Assembly: GCF_002879885.1 (NCBI RefSeq)
Contig: NZ_PNYA01000019.1
Span: forward strand, 87,113 to 151,112
Direction of reading: 5' to 3'
DNA: 64,000 bases
From: Trinickia dabaoshanensis
GTDB lineage: Bacteria > Pseudomonadota > Gammaproteobacteria > Burkholderiales > Burkholderiaceae
This document shows, in pieces, positions 1 through 8,990 of the stretch (its first letter is position 1; each line of letters opens with the position of its first letter). The notes under the pieces were generated by a model. The model was not told where the DNA came from and ran no database searches. It was given only the letters and a program-made list of their open reading frames with translations. A program made the translations under genes and the position numbers.

Positions 1-275
1 CTCCACGCGGCATCGACGACGGGACCGTCTTCTTCGGTCAACAGATGGAAGTACGACGCGTCGCCTTTGTACGGGCAATGCGAACCGCTCTCCGAACGGT
101 GCAAACGCGACATGTTCACGTCTTCCCGCGGAAAGTAAAAGACCTCGGGCAAGCCGGTTTCGCGCAGCGTCAGTCCTCGGCGCGTATCGGCGATCGTGAT
201 GCCGCGATGAATGACCCGCAATCGATGCGGGTTCGGCGTGATCTCGACACGGTGGGTGGCATCGGCATTCGTCAT
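1..275 (-). CDS. DUF427 domain protein, 3' part missing (runs off left edge)
   Basis: Reading the minus strand from the ATG at 273-275 gives about 91 codons that stay open to the window edge, so the C-terminus lies outside. The visible part contains a CPYKGDA motif at about residues 70-76 and an FYFPRED stretch before it, both typical of the DUF427 (PF04248) family. These are small single-domain proteins of about 90-130 residues whose biochemical role is not established. It is the first gene of the core-like left part and is separated by a terminator from the next minus-strand gene upstream. Family assignment is from motif recognition; function is unknown. Confidence 0.75.
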   Translation of the reverse strand, partial: MTNADATHRVEITPNPHRLRVIHRGITIADTRRGLTLRETGLPEVFYFPREDVNMSRLHRSESGSHCPYKGDASYFHLLTEEDGPVVDAAW

Positions 276-322
276 GACAAACCCCTCGCAAGGCGTATGC
301 CGGGTGCCCGTGTGCGACGCAC

Positions 323-350
323 AAAAAAGCCACGAGCGGGCGCCCGTGGC
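323..350 (-). terminator. Rho-independent terminator
   Basis: GC-rich hairpin with arms GCCACG and CGTGGC around a GC-rich core, followed on the minus strand by a run of six T (the A run at 323-328). It lies just downstream of the minus-strand gene ending at 397 and so probably ends that transcript. Confidence 0.75.
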
Positions 351-396
351 TTCATTATCGACGAAAGTCAGACCGCATGCGCGGCCGGTACGCTCA

Positions 397-888
397 CTAT
401 TGCGTATTCCAGTGGAAATCTGCGCGAGCGCCCGGTTTGCTTGCCACGGTGACCTGGCGGGTTTGGTCATCGTCCTTGTACCGGGCATGCACGGTATAAC
501 GGCCGGGCGGCAGCTTCACGAGCATGTAGGGACCGCGCGCATCGGCTTTGAGCACGTCGGTGTCGTGCGCACCGACGATGCGGACGTGAACGTCGGCTAA
601 GTAGTCCGCGCCCGGACCCGTGAAGCGCATGGCCAACGGCCACTGACGAGCGGCGCTCTTGAGCGCGGCCGACTCGTCGGTGCCGACGCCGCCGGACACA
701 TACGAGATATCGCCGTCGTGCTGGATCTGCGGCATGCCGCCGCCGTTCACATTGCCCGCGCTGGTCATATCGGTGGTCGTTCCGCCGACCGTGTCCGAGG
801 CCTGCGCGAACGCGGCGGCCGTGAAGCCGAGCGCCGCCGTCGCTACCGCCGCGGCGAGCGCCGCTTTCTTGCTGGTTCGCGTTTTCAT
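397..888 (-). CDS. Exported carboxypeptidase-regulatory-like protein
   Basis: A 163-residue protein starting at the ATG at 886-888, chosen because AAGGAGCG lies at 893-900 and because residues 1-30 then form a clean signal peptide (basic MKTRTSKK, hydrophobic Ala-rich core, cleavage near AFAQA). The C-terminal half (about residues 75-160) has the beta-sandwich look of a carboxypeptidase-regulatory-like / transthyretin-like fold: ADVHVRIVGA, GPYMLVKLPPGRYTVHARY, then VTVASK. Such domains usually bind or stabilise other envelope proteins; no enzyme motif is visible. Expected in the periplasm. It sits downstream of the Do protease gene on the same strand, with 128 bp between them and a terminator after it. 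The specific role is unknown. Confidence 0.7.
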   Translation of the reverse strand: MKTRTSKKAALAAAVATAALGFTAAAFAQASDTVGGTTTDMTSAGNVNGGGMPQIQHDGDISYVSGGVGTDESAALKSAARQWPLAMRFTGPGADYLADVHVRIVGAHDTDVLKADARGPYMLVKLPPGRYTVHARYKDDDQTRQVTVASKPGARADFHWNTQ

Positions 889-1016
889 GCATCGCTCCTT
901 GAGTTGCGCGCCCCTCGCCAAACGAGTCGGGCGCCACGGAAAAAACGCACGCAAACCGCGTTCCCGGCGGGCTGCAAGCTTAGCTGCGGCGCCCGCGGGA
1001 ACCGGAGCCGGGGCAA

Positions 1017-2507
1017 TCAGCCCAAATCGACCGGTACGAAGATTTGCGCGTTGTCGCGCTGGATCAGGAGCGCCACGCTGTTGCCCGCTTTGGCGATGAC
1101 TTCGCGCAATTGCTGGACCGAGGTGACCGGGCGGCCATTGACCGCCAAGATCACGTCGCCGGGCTGAATGCCCGCGCTCGCGGCGGGGCCGCTCGCTTGC
1201 TGCACGAGCAAGCCATGCGAGAGCGAGCTGCCGTTGCGTTCTTGCGGCGTCAGCGCACGCACCGCGACGCCGAGCCGCCCTTGCTCCGAGGCCTGCGCGC
1301 CGCTATCGGCCACCTTCGTATCCGAAAACGAGCCGAGCGTGACCGTCACTTGCTTCTTCGACTTGTCGCGCCAGACGTCGAGCGTCGCCTTGGAACCCGG
1401 CTTCATGCTCGCGATCTGCGCCGGCAAATCGGTCGAATCGTTCACGGCCGTGCCGTTGACCGCCAAGATCACATCGCCCGCTTGCAAGCCGGCCTTCGCC
1501 GCCGGCCCGCCCGGGTCCACCGAACTCACGAGCGCGCCAGCCGGCTTCGGCAACCCGAACGAGTTGGCCAGCGTCTGATTGACGCCTTGCACCGCCACGC
1601 CCAACCGGCCGCGGCTCACGTGCCCCGTCTTGACGAGTTCGTCCTTCACGTGCATCGCCTCGTCGATCGGAATCGCGAACGACAAGCCCTGGAAGCCGCC
1701 CGTTTGCGAATAGATCATCGAATTGATGCCGATGACCTGCCCTTGCAGGTTGAACAGCGGGCCGCCCGAGTTACCGGGGTTCACCGGCACGTCCGTTTGG
1801 ATGAACGGCGTGTAGTTCTCGTTCGGCAGCGAGCGCGCCTTCGCGCTGATGATGCCCGAGGTGACCGTATTGTCGAAGCCGTACGGCGAGCCGATCGCCA
1901 CGACCCACTGGCCGACCTTGCTTTGGCTCGGATCGCCGACCTTGACCGTCGGCAGGTTCGATGCGTTGATCTTCAGCACCGCGACATCGGACTGCTTATC
2001 CGTGCCGACCACCTTCGCGCGAAATTCGCGCTTATCCGTCAGCTTGACCGTCACGACGTTCGCGCCGTCGACCACGTGCGCGTTGGTCAGGATGTAGCCG
2101 TCGTTACTGATGATGAAGCCCGAACCGAGGCTCGCGCTGGGCACGTCTTCCTGTCCGCCGCCGCCGTCGCCGCCGTTATAGCCCGGAACCTGCCCGTAAA
2201 AGCGCTTGAAGAACTGGAAGAAGGGATCGTTCGGGTCGACCGGCAACTGCTGCATCGACCGGTGCGCCGTCTCCTTCACCACATGCTTGGCGCTGATGTT
2301 GACGACGGCCGGCCCGTATGTTTCCACGAGGCCCGAGAAGTCGGGCACACCGGTTTTCGCGGCGGCTTCGGCCGGCATCAAGGCGGCCGCTTGGGCCGAC
2401 GAAATGATCTGAGGATCGGTATGGCGCGTGCCGGCAACGTAGCCGACGGAAAGCGCACCGGCAACCGCAATGGCCACGGCACCGCGAGAGAGCGTTTTTG
2501 CGTTCAT
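1017..2507 (-). CDS. Do-family periplasmic serine endoprotease (DegP/MucD type)
   Basis: 496 residues. Residues 1-40 form an N-terminal signal/anchor. The trypsin-like domain (about 60-290) carries the full triad: His144 in TNAHVVDG, Asp174 in SDVAVLKI and Ser247 in NPGNSGGPL. Two PDZ domains follow (about 290-385 and 400-490), each with a typical LGVAV start and AGDVILAVNG core. These proteins degrade or refold damaged envelope proteins. The glycine-rich loop at about 110-120 is part of the usual LA-loop region. It lies 137 bp downstream of the histidine kinase gene on the same strand, the classic response regulator / kinase / mucD order, which suggests a role in the envelope stress response. 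The start follows an AAGGAGG site in the reverse strand near 2515-2521. Confidence 0.93.
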   Translation of the reverse strand: MNAKTLSRGAVAIAVAGALSVGYVAGTRHTDPQIISSAQAAALMPAEAAAKTGVPDFSGLVETYGPAVVNISAKHVVKETAHRSMQQLPVDPNDPFFQFFKRFYGQVPGYNGGDGGGGQEDVPSASLGSGFIISNDGYILTNAHVVDGANVVTVKLTDKREFRAKVVGTDKQSDVAVLKINASNLPTVKVGDPSQSKVGQWVVAIGSPYGFDNTVTSGIISAKARSLPNENYTPFIQTDVPVNPGNSGGPLFNLQGQVIGINSMIYSQTGGFQGLSFAIPIDEAMHVKDELVKTGHVSRGRLGVAVQGVNQTLANSFGLPKPAGALVSSVDPGGPAAKAGLQAGDVILAVNGTAVNDSTDLPAQIASMKPGSKATLDVWRDKSKKQVTVTLGSFSDTKVADSGAQASEQGRLGVAVRALTPQERNGSSLSHGLLVQQASGPAASAGIQPGDVILAVNGRPVTSVQQLREVIAKAGNSVALLIQRDNAQIFVPVDLG

Positions 2508-2644
2508 GGGGAAAGGCCTCCTTGCTTGATGTCAGCCAGAGTAAAAGGGCTGTCTTAAAGGAGACTTAACCGTGAATCCGTCCGATTGCGTGAGGCTATC
2601 GGCTTGCGGCGAGGCCCGCGGGCCGCGAGCCCGCGTAGGCGCCG

Positions 2645-3946
2645 TTAGAACCGGACGGTGACGAGCAGACCGCCGAGCGGCGCATCGCCGAGTTCGATCG
2701 ACGCCTTGTGCTGCGCCGCGACGCGCTTGACGATCGCGAGCCCCAGGCCGCTGCCCGAGACGTCGGTACGCGCGCGGGCCGACGCGTCCCGGTAAAAGCG
2801 ATCGAACACGCGCGAGCGTTCCTCGGCGGGAATGCCGGGGCCGCTGTCGGCGATCTGCACGCAAGCGAGGCGCCCGTCTTCGTCGGCCGTGAGGCTCACG
2901 TCGATCCGGCCGCCGGCCGGCGTGTACTTGACCGCGTTGTCGAGCAGATTGCCGAACATCACGCGCAGCGAATCGGCATCGGCCGTCACCGTCGCCTCCT
3001 GCGCGCGCTCGAAGCCGAGATCGATGCCGGCGCGCTGGGCGATGGGCGCGTGGGCAGCCACGCAGTCGGCCAGCAGCATACGCAGATCGATGGACTCCTT
3101 GACCGCGCCGGCGTCGGGTTCCGCCCGCGCGAGCGCGAGAAGTTGCTCGGCTAAACGCGTGGCGCGCGTAACGCCGGCCTGCAGATCCGCCAGCGCTTCT
3201 CGCCGCGCGTCGGCGTCTTGCGCGCGCGCGACGAGCTGCGATTGAATCTGGACGGCCGCGAGCGGCGTGCGCAGTTCGTGCGCGGCGTCGGCGACGAACG
3301 CGCGCTGCGTGTCGAGGGCCGACGAGAGCCGCGCCAGCAAGCCGTTGAGCGCACGCACGAGCGGGCGCACCTCCAGCGGTAAGCCCGCATCGGGCAACGG
3401 GTCGAGCGCCTCGGGGCGGCGCGCATCGAGCGCGCGCGTGACGCGCCGCAGCGGCGCAAGCCCGCGTCCGACGACCCCCCACACGGCCACGCCGAGAAAC
3501 GGCAGCAACACGATGAGCGGCCAGAGCGTGCGCAGCGCGACGTTCGCGGCGAGCCGGTTTCGTACCGACAACGGCTGCGCGAGCTGCACGACGTTATCGC
3601 CCACGATCGCGCCGTACACGCGCCAATCGCCGCGGTCGGTGCGCTCGGTCGAGAAGCCGAGTTCCGCCCGCGGAGCGAGCGGTGCGCGCGGATGCGAGTA
3701 GTACATCAGCGAGCCCGTACGGCTCCAGATTTGGATGACGATCCCTTCGTCCGCATCGTTGTGCGCCCCGAAGATCTGAGCGAACGGCTCGGACGGCAGG
3801 GCCGCGGCGATCTCTTGCAACTGATAGTCGAATAGTTCGTTGGCCTCGGCGAGCGCCTGCCGGTAGATGAGCCACCCGGCCAGGCCCACGCCTGCCAAAA
3901 CGATTCCGATCAGCCAAAACAGCAGTTGACGGCGAATGGATTGCAT
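2645..3946 (-). CDS. Sensor histidine kinase, OmpR-class partner (QseC-like)
   Basis: 433 residues. TM1 at about 8-28, a periplasmic sensing region at about 29-138, TM2 at about 140-160, a HAMP-like linker to about 210, then the dimerisation/phosphoacceptor helix with His223 in [10 protein letters not shown]. The ATPase domain has the N-box [11 protein letters not shown], a G1-like DSGPGIP and a G2-like GSGLGLAI. It is a bifunctional kinase/phosphatase of the EnvZ/QseC architecture at the inner membrane. The response regulator gene lies 15 bp upstream on the same strand, so the two are almost certainly co-transcribed and cognate. The signal sensed cannot be read from the sequence; the neighbouring Do protease suggests envelope condition. 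Confidence 0.92.
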   Translation of the reverse strand: MQSIRRQLLFWLIGIVLAGVGLAGWLIYRQALAEANELFDYQLQEIAAALPSEPFAQIFGAHNDADEGIVIQIWSRTGSLMYYSHPRAPLAPRAELGFSTERTDRGDWRVYGAIVGDNVVQLAQPLSVRNRLAANVALRTLWPLIVLLPFLGVAVWGVVGRGLAPLRRVTRALDARRPEALDPLPDAGLPLEVRPLVRALNGLLARLSSALDTQRAFVADAAHELRTPLAAVQIQSQLVARAQDADARREALADLQAGVTRATRLAEQLLALARAEPDAGAVKESIDLRMLLADCVAAHAPIAQRAGIDLGFERAQEATVTADADSLRVMFGNLLDNAVKYTPAGGRIDVSLTADEDGRLACVQIADSGPGIPAEERSRVFDRFYRDASARARTDVSGSGLGLAIVKRVAAQHKASIELGDAPLGGLLVTVRF

Positions 3947-3961
3947 CGAGGCCTTCGGTTC

Positions 3962-4621
3962 CTATTCCTTGGCGATCATGTAGCCGAGGCCGCGCACGTT
4001 GCGGATCAGATCCGCACCGAGCTTCTTGCGCAAGGCATGAATATAGACTTCGACGGTATTGCTGCCGATCTCCTCGCCCCAGCCGTACATCTTTTCCTCG
4101 AGCTGGGCCTTGGAGAGCACCGCACCCGGGCGGGCGAGCAACGCTTCGAGCAGCGCGAATTCGCGCGCCGAGAGCGCCACGGGCGCGCCCTCGAGCGTGA
4201 CCTGATGGCCCGCGGGATCGAGCGTGAGCGCGCCGTGGCGGATCGTCGATTCGCAGCGCCCGGCCTGGCGGCGGATCAGCGCGCGCATGCGGGCGCCGAG
4301 TTCGTCCAGATCGAACGGCTTGACGAGGTAATCGTCCGCGCCCGCATCGAGACCTTTCACGCGATCGGCCACGGCGTCGCGCGCCGTCACGATCAGCACC
4401 GGCAACGCATTGCCGCGCGCGCGCAGCGCCCGGAGCACGTCCAGTCCATCGCGCTTGGGCAAACCGAGATCGAGCAGCACGAGATCGTATGTCTCGCTGC
4501 CCGCCGCCGTCAGCGCGGCCTCGCCGTCTTGCACCCAATCGACCGCGAAGCCCTCGCCGCGCAGCGCCTTGCGCACGCCTTCGGCAATCATCCGGTCGTC
4601 TTCGACTAGCAGTATTCGCAT
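3962..4621 (-). CDS. OmpR-family response regulator
   Basis: 219 residues from the ATG at 4619-4621, which begins the canonical MRILLVEDD. The receiver domain spans about 1-115 with acidic pocket E7-D8-D9, phosphoacceptor Asp51 in LLDLGLP and Lys of VKPF. The winged-helix DNA-binding domain (about 125-218) shows LSAREFALLEALL, the recognition-helix region and a final RGLGY motif. It is a transcription factor activated by the kinase encoded 15 bp downstream. A longer reading frame exists upstream but would add about 49 residues of unlikely sequence before the receiver. Candidate target: the adjacent Do protease gene. Confidence 0.93.
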   Translation of the reverse strand: MRILLVEDDRMIAEGVRKALRGEGFAVDWVQDGEAALTAAGSETYDLVLLDLGLPKRDGLDVLRALRARGNALPVLIVTARDAVADRVKGLDAGADDYLVKPFDLDELGARMRALIRRQAGRCESTIRHGALTLDPAGHQVTLEGAPVALSAREFALLEALLARPGAVLSKAQLEEKMYGWGEEIGSNTVEVYIHALRKKLGADLIRNVRGLGYMIAKE

Positions 4622-4774
4622 CGCTTTACGCCCAACGCGTCCGGTATCACTCAAATAGCGCATTCTAGCGGGTCCGGCGACGACACCTTGCGCGACACGA
4701 GCCGCCGCTTGCCTCATACAATGAGCGCTTCGTGCGCCTCGATGGGCGCCCACCGGTTCTTTGCGCATCCTTTC

Positions 4775-6331
4775 ATGTCGATTGCCACGTCTTTTTCGCC
4801 GCGCCGCCGCACCGCCCTCGTTCCATCCCTTCTTTCCGCCTCAGCCGGCGTTCGGCGCCGCGTAGCCGCGCTGTGCGCGCTCGCGGCCGTCGCCGCCGTG
4901 ACAGCCGCCGCGCCCGCCGATGCGCGCGTCAAGCTGCTGCACCGCCATGCGCATGCGGCCGCCGCGCCCGCCTCGTTGCCCGTCTCGGTGACGAGCGCGC
5001 TCAAGCGCGCCGGCGTGCCGCTCGCCGACATCAGCGTGGTCGTCGAGCGCATCGGAGACCGTACGCCGATCGTCGCGCTGAACGCGCAAAGTCCGATGCT
5101 CCCGGCCTCGACGATGAAACTCGTCACGACCTACGCCGGCCTGTCGATCCTCGGCGTGGATTACCGTTGGCGCACGAGTGCCTACGCCGACGGCAACGTG
5201 GACGGCAACGGCGTGCTGCACGGCAACTTGTACATCCAGGGAACGGGCGACCCGAAGCTCGTGCCCGAGGAGCTCATCGATCTCGTCGATAAGATCAAGC
5301 AAGCCGGCATCACGGGTATCGACGGCGCGCTCGTGCTCGACAAGCGCTTCTTCGATCCCTCGACGCGCGATGCGCCCCCGTTCGACGGCGACGTGAACGC
5401 ACCGTACAACGTCGGCCCCGATCCGTTGCTCTACGCCTTCAAGTCGCTCACGTTCACGCTGACGCCCTCGCCCGACGGCAACGTGGCCATCGACGTGCTC
5501 CCGGCCCTCGCGCAACTGCAAATCGACAACTCGCTGCGTGCGAGCCCGGGTGCCTGCGTCGGCGTGGATGCCGCGCTTACGCCGAGCGTCACACCCGAGC
5601 CGAACGGCATCGTCGATGCGCTCTTCTCCGGCGAATATCCGCTGCGCTGCGGCTCGCGCACGATCAACGTCGCGGTGCTCGACCATAGCGCGTTCTTCGC
5701 GGGCGGCTTCCTCGCCTTATGGCGCTCGGCGGGCGGCACGTTCAGCGGAACGACTCACGAGGGCCCCGTACCCGTGGGCGCGCGGCTCCTTGCCGTGCAC
5801 CGCGGCCCGGTGCTGGGCGACATCGTTCGCGACATCAACAAGTTCAGCAACAACGTGATGGCGCGCAACCTGTTCCTGACGATCGGCGCCCTCGCGGAAA
5901 AACCGCCCGCCACCCCGCAAAAATCGGCCGATGCGATCGAGCGCTTTTTGCATGCTCAAGGGCTCGTCATGCCCGAGCTCTCGCTCGTGAACGGCTCCGG
6001 CCTGTCGCGCGAGGAGCACGTCAGCGCGCAATCGCTGGCCGATCTGCTGCAAAACGCGAACGCGAGCCCCGTCGCGCAGGTGTTCGTCGCTTCGCTGCCG
6101 ATCGCGGGCGTAGACGGCACGATGCGCAACCGGTTACGCAACGAGCCGGTACTCGGCAACGCGCACATCAAGACCGGCACGCTGAACGACGTGCGCGCGA
6201 TCGCCGGTTATGTCGCCGCCCAAAACGGCGAAAGCTACGTCGTCGTCAGCTTCATCAACGCGCCTCGCGCGGAGCAGGCCCGCGCCGCGCACGATGCGCT
6301 GCTCGAATGGGTCTATCGGGGTTTGCGCTGA
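4775..6331 (+). CDS. dacB: D-alanyl-D-alanine carboxypeptidase/endopeptidase (PBP4)
   Basis: 518 residues from the ATG at 4775, which gives an N-terminal basic stretch and a hydrophobic signal region ending near APADARV. Class C penicillin-binding protein of the S13 family. It shows the serine motif STMK (Ser112, Lys115), SNN at about 358-360 and KTG at about 466-468. Between SxxK and SNN lies the long insert typical of PBP4. It trims peptidoglycan pentapeptides and cuts crosslinks in the periplasm. It is divergent from the two-component operon, with about 150 bp of shared upstream sequence. Earlier in-frame starts exist (4688) but would place charged sequence before the signal peptide. Confidence 0.93.
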   Translation: MSIATSFSPRRRTALVPSLLSASAGVRRRVAALCALAAVAAVTAAAPADARVKLLHRHAHAAAAPASLPVSVTSALKRAGVPLADISVVVERIGDRTPIVALNAQSPMLPASTMKLVTTYAGLSILGVDYRWRTSAYADGNVDGNGVLHGNLYIQGTGDPKLVPEELIDLVDKIKQAGITGIDGALVLDKRFFDPSTRDAPPFDGDVNAPYNVGPDPLLYAFKSLTFTLTPSPDGNVAIDVLPALAQLQIDNSLRASPGACVGVDAALTPSVTPEPNGIVDALFSGEYPLRCGSRTINVAVLDHSAFFAGGFLALWRSAGGTFSGTTHEGPVPVGARLLAVHRGPVLGDIVRDINKFSNNVMARNLFLTIGALAEKPPATPQKSADAIERFLHAQGLVMPELSLVNGSGLSREEHVSAQSLADLLQNANASPVAQVFVASLPIAGVDGTMRNRLRNEPVLGNAHIKTGTLNDVRAIAGYVAAQNGESYVVVSFINAPRAEQARAAHDALLEWVYRGLR

Positions 6332-6549
6332 GCGTTTCCAGGGCGTCCGGCCAGGCAGGCCGGGCGCCGGCCATCGAATACTTCTTCTAGGATGAAATGA
6401 AGCCGGGCGCGGCTCCAACGTGTACGCTGTCGGGCAACGACCGGCCGAGAAGCCGGATGGACGCGTTTGCCCCGCCGCCGGCGATACGGCGTGACGGCGA
6501 TTTGCACCGCACAGCCCGATAACGACGAGACACGAAGGAGGAAGACGTC

Positions 6550-7494
6550 ATGCAATTCGACGCCGAATTGCTTCTACTCGCCTTGGCGCCCGTCTTTCTC
6601 GCCTGCATCGCCTGGGAAGCCTGGCACTTCGCGCGCGCGGGGCGCCTCGCGCGCCTGTACAGTTGGCCCGATACGCTGTGCAACGCCGCGCTCGCCCTCA
6701 TGCATCAGGGTGCCGATAAGCTCGCTTGGCTCGCGGTGGTACCGGTCTACGCGTACGTCTACGCGCACTTTCGGCTGTTCACTTGGCACGGCGGCTGGGC
6801 TTCGTTCCTCGCCCTGTTCGTGGCACAAGACCTGCTCTACTACGTGTTTCACCGTTGCAGCCACCGCGTCCGCTGGTTTTGGGCCGCGCACGTCGTCCAC
6901 CATTCGTCGGAGCGCCTGAATCTGTCCACGGCGTTTCGGCAAAGCTTGATGTATCCGATTGCCGGCATGTGGGCGTTTTGGACCCCGCTCGCGTTGCTCG
7001 GCTTTCCGCCCAACCAGATCATCGGGATCGTGCTGATCAACTTGGCGTTCCAGTTTTTCGTGCACACGCAAGCGATCGGCCGCCTCGGATGGCTCGAATA
7101 CGTTTTGAATACGCCTTCCATTCATCGCTGCCACCACGCGCGCAACCCGCGTTACATCGATCGCAATTACGCCGGCGTGCTCGTCGTCTGGGACCGGCTG
7201 TTCGGCAGCTACGTCCCCGAGGATGCGAACGACCCGCCTCGATACGGCATCGTCGAGCCGCTCGACAGCCATAACCCGCTGACGGCGACGTTCCACGAAT
7301 GGCGCGCCATGCTGAGCGACGCGCTGCACGCGCCGAGCCTTGGCGATAAACTGCGCGCGATTTTCGGGCCGCCCGAGTGGGCCGCGGCGTATCACGCGAC
7401 GCGCGCCGGGCGAGCCGCCGAGCGCGGAGCAGCGAACATCGAGGGGCCCGGCCCGGTCGCCGCGCCGGGCGCCGCGGTGTCGAGAAAGACTTGA
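6550..7494 (+). CDS. Sterol desaturase / fatty acid hydroxylase family membrane protein
   Basis: 314 residues with a strong GAAGGAGG ribosome site ending about 9 bases before the ATG. Several hydrophobic segments (about 5-25, 55-80, 85-105, 135-175) and the three histidine clusters of the di-iron fatty acid hydroxylase superfamily: HRCSHR (about 100-105), HVVHHS (about 114-119) and HRCHHAR (about 193-199). Enzymes of this fold insert oxygen or a double bond into lipid substrates at the membrane; the substrate cannot be told here. The C-terminal 40 residues are Ala/Gly/Pro-rich and probably disordered. It stands alone between dacB and the esterase gene. Confidence 0.88.
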   Translation: MQFDAELLLLALAPVFLACIAWEAWHFARAGRLARLYSWPDTLCNAALALMHQGADKLAWLAVVPVYAYVYAHFRLFTWHGGWASFLALFVAQDLLYYVFHRCSHRVRWFWAAHVVHHSSERLNLSTAFRQSLMYPIAGMWAFWTPLALLGFPPNQIIGIVLINLAFQFFVHTQAIGRLGWLEYVLNTPSIHRCHHARNPRYIDRNYAGVLVVWDRLFGSYVPEDANDPPRYGIVEPLDSHNPLTATFHEWRAMLSDALHAPSLGDKLRAIFGPPEWAAAYHATRAGRAAERGAANIEGPGPVAAPGAAVSRKT

Positions 7495-7632
7495 GCAAGT
7501 AAGCGGCGCCGGGCATCGTGCCAGGCCGTCGGCGGCGAGGTCCGTCGGCCCGTAGAGCACGAACCGGGCGCCGGTTTTCAGGCAGCACGCATCACATCAC
7601 GGCCATGCCGCATATACGAGGAGATGAAGTCG

Positions 7633-8832
7633 ATGGAACACCGTAAAAAGACCCAGAACAATACTTGGCTGCGCGTGGCGCAAACCTCGATCGCAACCGC
7701 GGCGTTCGCGCTGCTGGCCGCTTGCGGCGGCGGCGGCAGCGGCTCGTCCTCGTCGGCCAGCGCCACGCCGGCGGGCGGCGTCTCGATGCAAGTCGTCTCG
7801 TTCGGCACGAGCCTGTCCGACGCCGGCACGTACTCGCCGGTCATCACCCCGCAATTCGGCGGCGGCCGCTTCACGACGAACCCGGGCCAAGTCTGGACGC
7901 AAAACGTCGCCAATTACTACGGCGGCACGCTCACGCCCGCCGTCGTCGGCGGGTTCGGCCAGGCGCTGAAGGCCGCCGGCGGCCTCGACTACGCCCAAGG
8001 CGGTGCGGAAGTCGTCAACGCTCAGGGGATCGGCTGGGCGCCGGCCAACATGGCCGCCACGACCACCCCGATCGTCACCCAGGTCGCGAACTACCTGAGC
8101 GCGAACGGCAGCTTCAATTCGAATCAAATCGTGCTCGTCGAAGGCGGCGCGAACGACATTCTGTCGAACCTGAACGCGCTGCTGGTGGCGGTACAAACCG
8201 ACATCGGCGGGGGCATGACGCCGCAAAACGCGTTGCTCAAGGAAGTCAGCACGACACTCGGCCCGGCGGCCCAGGCGCTCGCCACGCAGGTCGCGACCAT
8301 CGTCTCGAAGGGCGCGACGCACGTCGTGCTCGTGAACGTACCCGACATCGGCCAAACGCCGCTCGGCGTAGCGGCAGCCGCCCAAAACGGCGCGGCCGCG
8401 CAACAGTTGATCTCGGGCGTCGTGCAGACGTTCAACGGACTGGTCTCGGCATTCGTGCAGGGCGCCAACCTGCCCGCCGGCACGGTGATCTCGGTCGATG
8501 CATTCACGTGGCTCGACCAATTGATCGCGACATCCCAAGCCAACGGCTTCACGGTGTCGAACACGGGCACGGCCTGTAACTTGGCATCGATGCAAGCGTC
8601 GGCGACCGCGTACGCGCAGCAAAACCCGAGCGCCTTGCTGCCCGGGCAAACGCCGCAATCGTTCGGCGCCGCGCTGGCCTCGTCGCTGTTCTGCTCGCCG
8701 CAAACGCTCACCGCCACGAACGCCGACCAGACGTACATCTTCGCGGATAGCGTCCACCCGACCACGCGCACGCACTTGCTGTTCGCTCAATACGTCGAAT
8801 CGAAGATCGCGGCCGCGGGCATCGGTCACTAA
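7633..8832 (+). CDS. SGNH/GDSL-type esterase lipoprotein
   Basis: 399 residues. The ATG at 7633 is preferred over that at 7624 because the GGAG at 7620-7623 is nine bases from 7633 and abuts 7624. The N-terminus is a lipoprotein signal with lipobox LLAAC followed by a Gly/Ser linker. Block I reads SFGTSLSDAG (a GTSLSD variant of GDSL, nucleophile Ser), the oxyanion block has GGAND, and the catalytic Asp/His are in DSVHPT near the C-terminus. The family hydrolyses esters and lipids; this one is probably on the outer membrane or exported. No autotransporter barrel follows. Two cysteines at about 318 and 357 could form a disulfide. Confidence 0.87.
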   Translation: MEHRKKTQNNTWLRVAQTSIATAAFALLAACGGGGSGSSSSASATPAGGVSMQVVSFGTSLSDAGTYSPVITPQFGGGRFTTNPGQVWTQNVANYYGGTLTPAVVGGFGQALKAAGGLDYAQGGAEVVNAQGIGWAPANMAATTTPIVTQVANYLSANGSFNSNQIVLVEGGANDILSNLNALLVAVQTDIGGGMTPQNALLKEVSTTLGPAAQALATQVATIVSKGATHVVLVNVPDIGQTPLGVAAAAQNGAAAQQLISGVVQTFNGLVSAFVQGANLPAGTVISVDAFTWLDQLIATSQANGFTVSNTGTACNLASMQASATAYAQQNPSALLPGQTPQSFGAALASSLFCSPQTLTATNADQTYIFADSVHPTTRTHLLFAQYVESKIAAAGIGH

Positions 8833-8846
8833 GCGGACCGTCGTGT

Positions 8847-8873
8847 AAGCCGGCGCGGCCAGCCGGCTTTTCT
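8847..8873 (+). terminator. Rho-independent terminator of the esterase gene
   Basis: AAGCCGGC / GCCGGCTT inverted repeat with a 7-base loop followed by TTTTCTT, starting 15 bases after the esterase stop codon. Confidence 0.75.
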
Positions 8874-8894
8874 TGCGCCGCCAGAAAGAGAACA

Positions 8895-8933
8895 CCCGGC
8901 TCGAAAATCGAATTCGAGCCGGGCGTTTTCTTT
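8895..8933 (+). terminator. Second, stronger terminator hairpin
   Basis: Eleven-base perfect inverted repeat (CCCGGCTCGAA / TTCGAGCCGGG) with a short loop and a T-rich tail at 8926-8933. It lies between convergent genes (esterase plus, Sua5 minus). Together with the hairpin at 8847 it forms a double terminator. Confidence 0.75.
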
Positions 8934-8990
8934 GGGTGTTTGCTTTCCGCCAGCGCTTCGGTGCCGTGATCGGCACCGGTCGGACGCCGC

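Noticed and set aside
1044..2558. 504-codon open frame on the plus strand opposite the Do protease gene
   Set aside because: Arg/Asp/Leu-rich shadow of a high-GC gene; the minus strand carries a complete catalytic triad and PDZ domains.
7597..8976. 459-codon minus-strand frame opposite the esterase gene
   Set aside because: Composition is that of an antisense GC-frame shadow, while the plus strand has lipobox and SGNH motifs.
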